A stretch of DNA of 41,160 nt from Hyphomicrobiales bacterium (GCA_900469445.1 UBXM01000035.1:43333-84492), one strand, 5' to 3'; counted from the stretch's first letter, positions 15,597 through 23,492 are shown. The notes: generated by a model from the letters alone, not told the origin. A program made the numbers and translations.

Positions 15597-16286
15597 TCAG
15601 GCGATCGGTCGCTGCCACCCGTCAATCCAGACCTGGCGCAACCGGTCGCCTTGCCCCGGAAAGAAGTCATCGACGGCCTCACAATGTTCGACGCGATCCG
15701 CACGAAAATTGCGGATCGCGTCGCGCAATTCGCACCAGGCGACGATATTGGCCGTCTGGGAATAATAGATCAGCGCGATCGGCCTGATCCTGCGCTCCGT
15801 CGCATTGCCCCATTCGTCGCGATAGTCGAGCATCAGCTTTTGCTCATCGCGGATCGATCGGCGCACCAGAGAAAGATCCACCGCATCCGGCACGGGCGCC
15901 ACGGTGCCCCAGGCATGCAGCGCATTGGTCGAAAATGTCTGGCTGAGCGGCGCTGGAACAACCGCGGCGATCTTCCGGTTCACCTGCTTGGCGGCCCGTC
16001 TCAGTTCCGTGTCCGCGGTCCTTTCCAGAAGCGCCAGTGCCAAAACGATCGCTTCCGTTTCCTCGATCGACAGCATCAGCGGCGGCAGGGTAAAGCCGGG
16101 CCGCAGGATATAGCCTAAACCGCGCTCGCCCTCGATCGGAACCCGCATCGCCTGCAATGCCGCAATATCCCGGTAGATCGACCGCATGGTCACCTCCAGT
16201 TGTGCCGCGATCTCGGCCGCCGTCACCGGTTTTTTCGCCAGTCTGAGGATCTGGATGATCTCGAACAGGCGTGATGCCTTGCGCAT
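15597..16286 (-). CDS. YafY-type HTH-WYL transcriptional regulator
   Basis: A 229-residue regulator. The N-terminal winged helix (residues 1-55) reads RLFEIIQILRLAKKPVTAAE, then QLEVTMRSIYRDIAALQA, the DeoR/YafY-like recognition region. The C-terminal half is a WYL domain (DYRDEWGNATERRIRPIAL, YYSQTANIVAWCELRD, NFRADRV), which senses a ligand in relatives. The start at ATG 16286 is chosen because GGAG lies eight bases upstream; the frame could extend eight codons further. It is divergent from the LysE-type exporter, and the shared 132-base gap holds a perfect inverted repeat, the likely operator for both genes. Confidence 0.9.
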   Translation of the reverse strand: MRKASRLFEIIQILRLAKKPVTAAEIAAQLEVTMRSIYRDIAALQAMRVPIEGERGLGYILRPGFTLPPLMLSIEETEAIVLALALLERTADTELRRAAKQVNRKIAAVVPAPLSQTFSTNALHAWGTVAPVPDAVDLSLVRRSIRDEQKLMLDYRDEWGNATERRIRPIALIYYSQTANIVAWCELRDAIRNFRADRVEHCEAVDDFFPGQGDRLRQVWIDGWQRPIA

Positions 16287-16311
16287 GACATTGTCTCCAA
16301 CACCGTCCACG

Positions 16312-16335
16312 CAACTGACAGAACGCTGTCAGTTG
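16312..16335. promoter_or_regulatory. Perfect inverted-repeat operator between regulator and exporter genes
   Basis: CAACTGACA (16312-16320), six bases, then TGTCAGTTG (16327-16335): a perfect 9+9 dyad in the divergent gap, starting 26 bases before the regulator's ATG. It is the natural binding site for the YafY-type dimer. Confidence 0.7.
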
Positions 16336-16410
16336 TCTTGTTTTATAGCGACACGTACCGGCCTGAAAAACAAGGAAAACCGGTGGTTGATGAAAAACTC
16401 GGTGGTGCGA

Positions 16411-16419
16411 CAACTGACA
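16411..16419 (+). promoter_or_regulatory. Third identical half-site overlapping the exporter start codon
   Basis: CAACTGACA recurs exactly, 99 bases from the first copy, its final A being the A of the exporter ATG (16419-16421). There is no inverted partner next to it. Confidence 0.45.
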
Positions 16420-17057
16420 TGACCTATGGCGAAAATCTCTGGCTCTTCTTCACCCTTCTTTTCGGCATCATCATCCTGCCCGGCATGGACATGATGTTCG
16501 TTCTCGCCAATGCGTTGACCCGCGGCCGGGCGGCGGGGCTGGCTGCTACTGCGGGCATGATGCTGGGTGGCCTAGTGCATTCGGCCTATGGCGCACTCGG
16601 CGTCAGCCTCCTGGCAAAACTCCTGCCCGTCCTGTTCACGCCGCTGATGGTGGCCGGTGCGCTCTACATGGCCTGGATCGGGATCACCCTGATCAGGAGC
16701 GCGATCGTGGTCGATAAGGTCGGACATGCGGATACGGCCACCAATTGGGAGGCCTTCCGTCGCGGCGCCATCACCTGCCTCATCAATCCCAAGGCCTATA
16801 TGTTCATGCTGGCCGTCTATCCGCAGTTTCTCAAACCCGATTTCGGCCCGCTTGCGCCGCAGGCGCTTGTCATGGCGGTGATGACGGCAGGCACGCAGTT
16901 TGCCGTTTATGGCGCAATCGCCGTCGCCGCCGGCCGGGCGAGCGGCATGTTGGTCGGCAATCCTTCGGGCACCGTCTGGATCGGCCGTGGCTGCGGTGGG
17001 GTTCTTGTCGTGATTGCCGGGATTACCCTATGGGAAGCGTTGAGCAGGTTGCTGTAA
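16419..17057 (+). CDS. LysE/RhtB-family amino-acid exporter
   Basis: A 212-residue inner-membrane exporter of the LysE/RhtB family, with about six hydrophobic segments. The signature is the N-terminal ILPGMDMMFVLANALTRGRAAGL, followed by AGMMLGG and later NPKAYMFMLAVYPQF. Family members expel amino acids or related metabolites; the substrate here is unknown. The ATG at 16419 gives the usual short N terminus; a longer in-frame start at 16338 would place 27 hydrophilic residues ahead and run through the operator. No ribosome binding site precedes 16419; instead a regulator half-site does. Control by the divergent YafY-type regulator is likely. Confidence 0.88.
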   Translation: MTYGENLWLFFTLLFGIIILPGMDMMFVLANALTRGRAAGLAATAGMMLGGLVHSAYGALGVSLLAKLLPVLFTPLMVAGALYMAWIGITLIRSAIVVDKVGHADTATNWEAFRRGAITCLINPKAYMFMLAVYPQFLKPDFGPLAPQALVMAVMTAGTQFAVYGAIAVAAGRASGMLVGNPSGTVWIGRGCGGVLVVIAGITLWEALSRLL

Positions 17058-17219
17058 TCTGTCTGTCACTGTGCTTTATTTGTGAACGCTGTGTTCAGCT
17101 ATAGCCTGTGATATTCCGCGATCCTGACAGGAACGTGATTTCTTTCAAACGGATAAGCCGGTCCAATATCCGCCGCGTAAAGTGTCGGCTGGGCTGGCCA
17201 CGCAACGAGGAGAATTTGC

Positions 17220-17660
17220 ATGAAGATCAGGATGACCGCCATCACCACTGCCGCACTCTGTCTTGGCTTGGCGGCTGCAGCCGTCGCCCAGGACAATCCT
17301 GTCGCCAAGCGCGAACAGATGATGAAGCAGGTCGGTGCTTCGATGGGCGCGCTCGGCGCCATCACCAAGGGCGAAAAGCCCTATGACGCCGAGGTGGTCA
17401 AGGCCGCGCTGACCGCGATCAGCACCGACATGAAGGCCTTCCCGGACCAGTTCCCGGCCGGTTCCGAAGCCAATTCCGCAGCCGCTCCGGCAATCTGGGA
17501 AAATATGGATGACTTCAAGGCCAAGTCCCTGAAGCTTGCCGGCGATGCCGACACCATTCTCGCTTCCATGCCGGCCGACCAGGCGGGCGTCGCCGAAGCG
17601 ATGAAGACGCTCGGCGCCAATTGCGGCACCTGCCATCAGACCTATCGTCTGAAGCGCTGA
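17220..17660 (+). CDS. Class II cytochrome c (c-556/c' type)
   Basis: A 146-residue periplasmic heme protein. The signal peptide ends at AVA-Q (residue 23/24). The mature part is a four-helix bundle with the single heme site at the C terminus, CGTCH (C135, C138, H139), as in class II cytochromes. The N-terminal VAKREQMMKQVGASMG carries the R-x-x-M pattern, so M34 could be the sixth ligand and the protein would be low-spin c-556 rather than high-spin c'. GAGGAG lies at 17207-17212 before ATG 17220. It is followed after 83 bases by a diheme cytochrome on the same strand, a likely redox partner. Confidence 0.92.
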   Translation: MKIRMTAITTAALCLGLAAAAVAQDNPVAKREQMMKQVGASMGALGAITKGEKPYDAEVVKAALTAISTDMKAFPDQFPAGSEANSAAAPAIWENMDDFKAKSLKLAGDADTILASMPADQAGVAEAMKTLGANCGTCHQTYRLKR

Positions 17661-17743
17661 GCACAATGATTTCGGCAGGCCGCGCGGCAAACCTGCGCGG
17701 CCCGCATCGATAGATCGGCAGGATGAATTTCCGGAGACATGCC

Positions 17744-18655
17744 ATGGCTTCCACATGGTCGAAGATAGCCTTCGCAGGCGTCGCGGTGATCGCGCTCGGT
17801 GCGGCAACCGCATGGGCGCTGACAAAACCTGAGCCGCATCCGGAAAGCTATTGGGCCAATGTCGGTGCGCCAGATCTGGCGCATGGCGAACAGCTCTTCT
17901 GGGCAGGCGGCTGCGCCAGCTGCCATGCCGCAACCGGTGCAGAAGGCGATGCGCTGAAGGTCATGTCCGGCGGCCGTGCGCTGCCGAGCCCGTTCGGCAC
18001 CTTTCATATCCCCAACATTTCGCCTGATCCGCAGGCCGGCATCGGCAACTGGACGCTGGCCGAATTCGGCAATGCCATGACCCGCGGCGTCGGGCCGAGT
18101 GGCGAACATCTCTATCCGTCTTTTCCCTATGGTTCCTATGCCCGCATGTCGGCGAACGACATCAACGATCTCTTCGGGTATATGAAGACCCTGCCGGCAA
18201 GCTCCAATGTCGCCCCGCCGCATGAACTGGGCTTCCCGTTCAATATCCGCATGGCGGTGGGCGGCTGGAAATTCCTCTATTTCAGCGACGCCCCGCGTGT
18301 GGAGCTCGCCTCCGCCGACGAAAAGGTAAAGCGCGGCCAGTATCTCGTCGAAGGCCCGGGCCATTGCGGCGAATGCCACACGCCGCGCAATGCGCTCGGC
18401 GGTTTCGAAACGGGCAAATGGCTGGCAGGCGGCCCGAACCCCGAAGGCAAGGGCACCATTCCCGGCATCACCCCCGGCGGCCCGATCGCCTCGTGGAGCG
18501 AAGCGGATATCGTCAACTACCTCGAAACCGGCTTCACACCGGACTACGATTCCGCCGGTGGTTCGATGGTCGAGGTGCAGAAAAACATGGCGCATCTGCC
18601 AAAGAGCGACCTGGAGGCGATTGCCGCCTACCTGAAGGCCGTGCCGGCGCAGTGA
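17744..18655 (+). CDS. Membrane-anchored diheme cytochrome c
   Basis: A 303-residue protein with an N-terminal anchor (residues 8-27, IAFAGVAVIALGAATAWAL) and two class I heme domains facing the periplasm. The sites are CASCH (57-61) and CGECH (208-212). GTFHIPNISPDPQAGIGNW and SFPYGSYARMS resemble the cytochrome subunits of membrane-bound alcohol, gluconate or fructose dehydrogenases, which take electrons from a flavin or PQQ subunit. No such dehydrogenase subunit is next to it. The start at ATG 17744 is preceded by CCGGAGAC (17731-17738). With the class II cytochrome upstream it probably forms an electron-transfer operon. Confidence 0.9.
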   Translation: MASTWSKIAFAGVAVIALGAATAWALTKPEPHPESYWANVGAPDLAHGEQLFWAGGCASCHAATGAEGDALKVMSGGRALPSPFGTFHIPNISPDPQAGIGNWTLAEFGNAMTRGVGPSGEHLYPSFPYGSYARMSANDINDLFGYMKTLPASSNVAPPHELGFPFNIRMAVGGWKFLYFSDAPRVELASADEKVKRGQYLVEGPGHCGECHTPRNALGGFETGKWLAGGPNPEGKGTIPGITPGGPIASWSEADIVNYLETGFTPDYDSAGGSMVEVQKNMAHLPKSDLEAIAAYLKAVPAQ

Positions 18656-18667
18656 TTGCCCGGCATG

Positions 18668-19237
18668 TTACCGATGCTCCGCTGAAAACGGCAGCAGTTC
18701 TTCTTCGGCTGTCTCGTTCCAAAGCCCGAGCCCTTTCAGCACTTCCACCGTAAACGTGAAGGGCGCCGTGCCGGCAGCCGTGACCACGCCGTTGGAAAGC
18801 ACCGCCTTCGGTCCGTCGACATAGAGGTCCGAGCCCGTGTAATCCGGGTATTGCTGGTGTGAGCCGAGCCGGTTGCCGGTATGCTGCACCGCGTTCAGCA
18901 TGCCGGTGCCTGCAAGCATGCTAGCCGCAGCGCAGATGCCTGCCGCCATTTTCCCCTTCTGGCGAAACGAGCGGACGAGGTCATGCAGTTGCTCGGGAAC
19001 GGCATTGTTTTCCCAGGCAAGTCCGCCGGGCACCACGACCGCATCGAAGTCGTCGACCCTGATCTCGCCATAGGAAAGGTCGGGCGTGACGTTCAATCCG
19101 CCCATCGAGGTCACGGGGCCGCCGTCTCCGGTCGCGGTCTTCACGGTGACGCCGAGATAGCTGCGCGCCACCGCCATCAGCAGCGCGCATTCCCAATCGG
19201 CGAATTCCGGTGTGAGTGCCACCACGATCGCGGTCAT
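18668..19237 (-). CDS. DJ-1/PfpI superfamily protein
   Basis: A 189-residue cytosolic protein with the flavodoxin-like DJ-1/PfpI fold. The nucleophile elbow is AAGICAAAS with C102, preceded by VVVPGGLAWENN. The C-terminal GVVTAAGTAPFTFTVEVLKGLG is typical of the family. Relatives include proteases, chaperones, glyoxalases or deglycases and transcriptional co-factors, so the activity is undetermined. The ATG at 19237 has a strong GAGGAGG site. It is convergent with the diheme cytochrome gene (12 bases between the stops) and lies 31 bases downstream of an acetyltransferase gene on the same strand, with which it may be cotranscribed. Confidence 0.9.
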   Translation of the reverse strand: MTAIVVALTPEFADWECALLMAVARSYLGVTVKTATGDGGPVTSMGGLNVTPDLSYGEIRVDDFDAVVVPGGLAWENNAVPEQLHDLVRSFRQKGKMAAGICAAASMLAGTGMLNAVQHTGNRLGSHQQYPDYTGSDLYVDGPKAVLSNGVVTAAGTAPFTFTVEVLKGLGLWNETAEEELLPFSAEHR

Positions 19238-19268
19238 CCGTCCGTCCTCCTCGGAAGTGAAATGCCCG

Positions 19269-19757
19269 TCAGGCGAGCGCCTGTGTATAGCGCATGCCGG
19301 TCACTGGCCGCGGCTTGAATTCCATCTGTTCATAGAAGCGGTGGGCCGCCGAATTGCCCGTCGTGGCGCTGACCGAAAGATAACCGCAGCCGGCCGTCCG
19401 GGCGATATCGCGGGCGCGGGCGACGAGATGCTGGCCGATGCCGTGGCCGCGCTGTCCGTCACGCACGAAGAGATGGTGCAGGTCCATGCCGCGCGCGCCT
19501 TCCTGGGCGCGGTAGAGCGGCACGAGAATGGCGTAGCCGATCAGTTCCGAACCGGTATCGGCCACGAGCACGGTGATCCAGGGCTTGTCGCCGAAAAGGT
19601 CGCGTTCAAGAATGTCGGGCGTCATTGCCGAGGCGTCGTGGTGATGTGCCGCGAGCGCCGCGATCATCTCGTTGAGTTCCGGCAGGTCATGACGCTTGGC
19701 GTGGCGGATCGTCACCACGGCGGGGCGGGGAAGGGAGATTTCTGAATCTTCGGTCAT
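19269..19757 (-). CDS. GNAT-family N-acetyltransferase
   Basis: A 162-residue acetyltransferase of the GNAT fold. The acetyl-CoA-binding motif A is RDGQRGHGIGQHLVARARD, preceded by MDLHHLFV (beta 4), and motif B is SAAHRFYEQMEFKPR. The acceptor cannot be read from the sequence. I prefer ATG 19757 because AAAGG lies eight bases ahead; the ATG at 19766 is directly abutted by that site. It is probably cotranscribed with the DJ-1 gene. Confidence 0.88.
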   Translation of the reverse strand: MTEDSEISLPRPAVVTIRHAKRHDLPELNEMIAALAAHHHDASAMTPDILERDLFGDKPWITVLVADTGSELIGYAILVPLYRAQEGARGMDLHHLFVRDGQRGHGIGQHLVARARDIARTAGCGYLSVSATTGNSAAHRFYEQMEFKPRPVTGMRYTQALA

Positions 19758-19802
19758 GTTCGGCATCCTTTGGTCTTGTGGTGCCGTCAGGTGCCGTCTG
19801 AA

Positions 19803-19827
19803 ACAACAAAGCCGCCTGACGGCGGCT
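19803..19827 (-). terminator. Intrinsic terminator after the proline iminopeptidase gene
   Basis: On the minus strand AGCCGCC, GTCA loop, GGCGGCT and then TTGTTGTTT: a perfect seven-base-pair GC stem extended by the AACA/TTGTT flanks. It lies 117 bases past the iminopeptidase stop and before the acetyltransferase gene. Confidence 0.7.
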
Positions 19828-19943
19828 TGTTGACATGATGATCTGTCGAGCCGCCCTTTACAGGTAGGCCCAAAAATATACTGCGGCGGTGGTTGTGCGC
19901 ATATCGATCATGGCGCGTTTCATGCGCCTGTCTTGAGAGCTTG

Positions 19944-20918
19944 TCAAGCCGTCTTCGCGAAGCAATCGATCGCAGCCATGATGGCCTCTGCCATTCCCCG
20001 GTCGCCGGTCGAATGTCCTGCCTCGTCGATCATCACCAGCTCGCTTGCGGGCAAGGCCTGCGAAAGCTCATAGGCGGTCGTCGGTGGCCCCTGCAGGTCG
20101 AGCCGGCCCTGTATCAATACGCCCGTTATGTCTGAAAGACTTGTCGCATTGGCGAGAATTTGCCGGTCTTCAAGCCATGCCCGATGCTGGAAATAATGAG
20201 CGCAGAGCCGCGCGCGAGCGAGCACGAAAGCCGGATCGCGCCAGCGCTCCGGCAGTTCCGCCACGCCATCGTTCTGCGCTTCGGCGGAGATTGAGCCGGA
20301 TTCCCACAGATGCCAGTCGAAAGCCGCTTTCTGCCGCACGTCCGGATCGTCGTCGTTGAGCAGCGCGTGATAGGCCGCCACCGGATGCCGTTCCTGAAGG
20401 TGCGGAGGAATCGCGGCGATGAAGCGCTGATGTGCTTCCGGCAGAAAGAGGCGCATCCCGTTATACAGCCAATCGATTTCCTGCCAGCGTGTGGTGGTGA
20501 CGCCGGCAAGCACGATGCCCAGTGTCCGAAGTGGAAAGGCTTGTGCGTAAACGAGCGCCAGCGTCGCACCCCAGGATGTCCCGAAAACCAGCCATCGGTC
20601 GAGGCCGAGCAACTCGCGCAAGGCTTCCATGTCGCCGATGAGGTGATCGGTCGTATTATCGGTCAGTGTATTGGCAAACTCCGCCGCACTCGGTGTGCTT
20701 CTGCCGCATCCGCGCTGGTCGAACTGTATGATGTGCCATTGCGCGGGATCGAAATGCCGCCGCGCGCTTTCAGAAAGCCCCGAACCCGGCCCGCCATGCA
20801 GCAGCAGAGCCGGCTTTCCTTCCGGGTTGCCTGACAGCGCAAAGAAGATGCGGTTGCCGTCCGGGCGGTCGAGAAAACCAGTACGGTATGGGGCGATGAC
20901 GGGAAAAAGATCGGGCAT
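19944..20918 (-). CDS. pip: Proline iminopeptidase (family S33)
   Basis: A 324-residue cytosolic alpha/beta-hydrolase that releases N-terminal proline from peptides. Signatures (numbered from the longest frame, two residues longer) are the oxyanion loop LLHGGPGSG (43-49), FDQRGCGRST, the nucleophile in FGTSWGATLAL (S117), D276 in QGRLDLQGP and H304 in DEAGHS. The HGGPG and DQRGCGRS pair is specific to prolyl aminopeptidases. I use ATG 20918; the two-codon-longer form would begin with TTG. It is preceded by 53 bases and then the MerR-type gene on the same strand. Confidence 0.93.
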   Translation of the reverse strand: MPDLFPVIAPYRTGFLDRPDGNRIFFALSGNPEGKPALLLHGGPGSGLSESARRHFDPAQWHIIQFDQRGCGRSTPSAAEFANTLTDNTTDHLIGDMEALRELLGLDRWLVFGTSWGATLALVYAQAFPLRTLGIVLAGVTTTRWQEIDWLYNGMRLFLPEAHQRFIAAIPPHLQERHPVAAYHALLNDDDPDVRQKAAFDWHLWESGSISAEAQNDGVAELPERWRDPAFVLARARLCAHYFQHRAWLEDRQILANATSLSDITGVLIQGRLDLQGPPTTAYELSQALPASELVMIDEAGHSTGDRGMAEAIMAAIDCFAKTA

Positions 20919-20971
20919 GGGCAATCCATATACGGCATTTAACGCCGTCTATACCGACCGATTGTTTCGGT

Positions 20972-21388
20972 TCAATGCTCCCCGTCGCAAAGCCCGTGGT
21001 CGGAGAGCGAGCGGATGACGTAGCAGTCCTCGATCGCGTGGTCGCCGTCGCAATGGGAGACGATGCGTTCCAGCTCCTGTTCGAGCTTCTTCAGTTTCCC
21101 GATCTTTTCCCGCACGCTGACCAGATGGTCTCTGGCGATCCGGTCGACATCACCGCAGGGGCGGTGCGGATGCTGGCCGAGCGCAATCAGTTCGCGAATA
21201 GCGGAGATATCGAGGCCCAGGTCCCGTGCGTGGCGGATGAAGGCCAGCCGTTCCAGATCATGCCGTTCGTAACGCCTTTGATTGCCCTCGGAGCGTTCCG
21301 CGGCGGCAAGCAGGCCCATCTGTTCGTAATAGCGGATGGTCGGAACCTTGACGCCCGTCCGTCTTGAAAGATCGCCGATCGACAGCAT
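20972..21388 (-). CDS. MerR-family regulator, probably metal-sensing
   Basis: A 138-residue MerR-type activator. The winged helix is at residues 1-70 (MLSIGDLSRRTGVKVPTIRY, YEQMGLL, NQRRYERHDLERLAFIR) and is followed by the coiled-coil dimer helix. C78 at the start of that helix, C113, C122, H131, C134 and H138 at the C terminus resemble the Cys/His set of the ZntR/CueR group, so a metal is the likely ligand. The start at ATG 21388 follows GGAGG by five bases. No cognate P-type ATPase is nearby; the dmeRF exporter about 1 kb away has its own regulator. A short dyad TCTC-TG-GAGA (21409-21418) lies upstream and may be an operator. Confidence 0.88.
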   Translation of the reverse strand: MLSIGDLSRRTGVKVPTIRYYEQMGLLAAAERSEGNQRRYERHDLERLAFIRHARDLGLDISAIRELIALGQHPHRPCGDVDRIARDHLVSVREKIGKLKKLEQELERIVSHCDGDHAIEDCYVIRSLSDHGLCDGEH

Positions 21389-21446
21389 GATGTCCTCCAA
21401 ACCTATAGTCTCTGGAGATATCTAATCGGCGATCGCATGCGGTTCA

Positions 21447-21472
21447 AGGCCCGGCGCTTGCGCGCCGGGCCT
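21447..21472 (-). terminator. GC-rich hairpin between two minus-strand genes
   Basis: A perfect 11-base-pair stem AGGCCCGGCGC/GCGCCGGGCCT with a four-base loop, 22 bases downstream of the unknown gene ending at 21494. There is no U-tract, so it could be a weak terminator or a 3' stabilising hairpin. Confidence 0.55.
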
Positions 21473-21493
21473 GACGGCCGGCAGCCTGAACTG

Positions 21494-22006
21494 TTACGGC
21501 GTCATGTCGTTTTCCGCATCGCTGGCGGTGATTTCCGGCAGGGCAGGCGGATTGATCTCAAGCGCAATCGTGTATGTCTTCTCGTTCACGCCCATGGCCT
21601 CGAGAATGGCCTCGGCGATTTCCTTATCCAGTGCCTCGCGGTCCTCGGCCGACATCGCATTGACGTCTGCTTCGGTGAGGTCGTGATCTTCCAGATACTG
21701 ATCGCGGATCCGTTCGGCTAGTGTCTTGTCGGCAAGTTCGAGGAACTGTTTTTCATAGATGCTGAGCGAATCCTCGGCGAGGTTTTCCGCACCGGCTTCG
21801 GCCTCTGGACGTTCCGGCACCAGGAACATGCTGGCCAGCTTGGAGCTGAACGATGTGTCGCCGCTGGCCGCCGTTTCGCTCTGCCCCTTGTCGGCATGCT
21901 CCCGCTGCTGGTTTTCAGTCAGAACGAACATTTCTGCATTGCGGTTCGCGGGCTTTTCCGTCGTGCCTGCGTAGAAACTGGAACCGGTACTCGAAGTGAT
22001 CAACAT
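21494..22006 (-). CDS. Unknown acidic helical protein
   Basis: A 170-residue, strongly acidic protein with a good start (ATG 22006 behind GAGGAGG). Residues 1-60 are Ser/Thr/Gly-rich and probably disordered, beginning MLITSSTGSSFYAG. Residues 75-140 are helical and charged (SIYEKQFLELADKTLAERIR, then YLEDHDLTEADVNAMSAEDR). There is no signal peptide or membrane segment. I do not recognise a family. The first residues resemble those of the unknown protein at 23586-23852 on the other side of dmeRF (Ile3, Ser/Thr4, Ser5, Tyr12). Confidence 0.75.
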   Translation of the reverse strand: MLITSSTGSSFYAGTTEKPANRNAEMFVLTENQQREHADKGQSETAASGDTSFSSKLASMFLVPERPEAEAGAENLAEDSLSIYEKQFLELADKTLAERIRDQYLEDHDLTEADVNAMSAEDREALDKEIAEAILEAMGVNEKTYTIALEINPPALPEITASDAENDMTP

Positions 22007-22118
22007 GGCGGCCTCCTCTGATTTTGTGACACATGATTACAAAAGGAAGCTTGCTCGGAGCTAGAGGCAGGCAGGCTGGAGAAATGCGGGTTTACGGATT
22101 GCATTGATCAAAACTCCA

Positions 22119-22141
22119 TATACTATACCCCCCTATACTAT
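22119..22141 (+). promoter_or_regulatory. Probable DmeR operator with C-tract
   Basis: TATACTATA, six C (22128-22133), then TATACTAT. An uninterrupted G/C tract flanked by AT-rich near-inverted arms (ACTATA and TATACT, five of six) is the form of operators bound by RcnR/CsoR-type repressors. It ends 14 bases before the dmeR start codon. Confidence 0.65.
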
Positions 22142-22155
22142 GATTGGAGCAAGAC

Positions 22156-22428
22156 GTGTCTCACACCATTCGGGACAAGGCCAAGCTTCTGGCGCGTGTG
22201 CGTCGGATGAAGGGGCAGATGGAAGCGGTCGAGCGGGCGCTGGAAGCGGAGGCGCCGTGCGGCGATGTGCTGCAGCAGCTTGCGTCGATCCGTGGTGCGC
22301 TGGCCGGGCTGACCGGCGAAGTCATCGAGGGGCATCTGCATGAACATGTGGTCCATGCCGAAAGCGATGCCGAGCGGGACAAGGCCGCTACCGAGCTGGC
22401 GAGTGTTTTGCGGACCTACATCCGGTGA
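22156..22428 (+). CDS. dmeR: Ni/Co-responsive repressor, RcnR/CsoR family
   Basis: A 90-residue all-helical repressor. Starting at GTG 22156 (GGAG nine bases ahead) the protein opens MSHTIRDKAKLLARV. H3, C35 (APCGD), H60 and H64 (GHLHEH) fall exactly at the Ni/Co ligand positions known for E. coli RcnR. The frame can be read four codons further to a TTG, but that would shift the ligand numbering and lacks a ribosome site. It lies 74 bases ahead of the CDF exporter dmeF and, by analogy with the rhizobial dmeRF system, would repress both genes until Ni or Co binds. A C-tract operator lies upstream. Confidence 0.9.
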   Translation: MSHTIRDKAKLLARVRRMKGQMEAVERALEAEAPCGDVLQQLASIRGALAGLTGEVIEGHLHEHVVHAESDAERDKAATELASVLRTYIR

Positions 22429-22502
22429 TGCTGGCGATGAGGCTGATCGCACGATGTCTTAAAGCGGCTTCGGCCGGTTGATGGTTTGAAATGGAGCCTG
22501 TC

Positions 22503-23492
22503 ATGGCAAATGGTATCGATGGTCTGAAGCATGACCATGTGTTTCTCGGCGCGGATCATCAGCGCAACGAGCGAAAGGTTTGGCTGGTCATCGCGCTGAC
22601 CGCGACGATGATGGTGGCGGAAATCGTCGCCGGCTCGATCTTCGGCTCCATGGCGCTGACGGCGGATGGTTGGCACATGTCCACCCATGCCGGCGCCATG
22701 CTGATCTCGGCGCTCGCCTATATGTATGCGCGGCGCAACGCGAAGAACCCGCGCTATACATTCGGCACCGGTAAACTGGGCGATCTGGCCGGTTTCGCCA
22801 GCGCCATCGTTCTGGCACTGGTGGCGCTGTTCATCGCCTGGGAAAGCTTTGTCCGCCTGGCAAATCCGGTCGCGATCGATTTCGATCAGGCGATCCTTGT
22901 CGCCGTCATCGGCCTTGCCGTAAACCTGCTGAGCGCCTGGCTGTTGCGTGACGACCACGCTCATCATCATGGCGGCCATCATGGTCACCATGGGCATCAC
23001 GGCAGCCACGGCCATGCCGGCCATCACGGAGATCACGCCCATTCCGGCAGCCACGCACATGGCGGCGCCGAGGACAACAATCTTCGTGCGGCCTACCTGC
23101 ATGTTCTTGCCGACGCGCTGACCTCGGTGCTTGCGATCGCCGCACTGATCCTCGGCCGGCTTTACGGCTGGAATGCGCTCGATCCGATCATGGGCATTGT
23201 CGGCGGCCTTGTCATCGCGCGCTGGTCCTGGGGGCTCGTCCGCGCCACGTCAGGCGTGCTTCTTGATGCTCAGCCGGACGACGGGCAACTTGCCGGAAAG
23301 ATCAGGAAGGTCATGGAAACTGCGGATGATACGGTCATGGACCTGCATGTCTGGCAGCTCGGGCCGGGCCACAATGCGGCCATCGTCTCTGTTGCGACCA
23401 CCGCGCCCCGGCCGACCGCATCCTATAAGGAGAAGCTGCAGTCCATTCCGGGCCTGTCTCATGTGACGGTGGAGGTGACGGCGGTAGGCTGA
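22503..23492 (+). CDS. dmeF: Cation diffusion facilitator (Ni/Co exporter)
   Basis: A 329-residue inner-membrane exporter of the CDF family that removes divalent cations in exchange for protons. The N terminus HDHVFLGADHQRNERKVW is characteristic of DmeF. The transport-site residues are in LTADGWHMSTH (D55, H58) and HVLADALTS (H200, D204). Between the fourth and fifth helices lies a His-rich loop (151-188) with 18 histidines. The cytoplasmic C-terminal domain follows (MDLHVWQLGPGHNAAIVSV). The ATG at 22503 is preceded by TGGAG. Expression with dmeR is expected. A bidirectional terminator follows. Confidence 0.93.
   Translation: MANGIDGLKHDHVFLGADHQRNERKVWLVIALTATMMVAEIVAGSIFGSMALTADGWHMSTHAGAMLISALAYMYARRNAKNPRYTFGTGKLGDLAGFASAIVLALVALFIAWESFVRLANPVAIDFDQAILVAVIGLAVNLLSAWLLRDDHAHHHGGHHGHHGHHGSHGHAGHHGDHAHSGSHAHGGAEDNNLRAAYLHVLADALTSVLAIAALILGRLYGWNALDPIMGIVGGLVIARWSWGLVRATSGVLLDAQPDDGQLAGKIRKVMETADDTVMDLHVWQLGPGHNAAIVSVATTAPRPTASYKEKLQSIPGLSHVTVEVTAVG

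Noticed and set aside
13712..15703. A 663-codon open frame on the minus strand
   Set aside because: It runs antisense to the metallophosphatase and cytochrome b561 genes, both with full family motifs; the translation shows no recognisable domain. Long antisense frames are expected at this GC content.
21409..21418. Short dyad before the MerR-type gene as a definite operator
   Set aside because: TCTC-TG-GAGA is too short and lacks the promoter geometry (19-20 base spacer) that MerR proteins need; kept only as a remark.
22967..23068. Repetitive CAT/CAC-rich stretch that looks like a simple repeat
   Set aside because: It is the in-frame His-rich metal-binding loop of dmeF, not a noncoding repeat.
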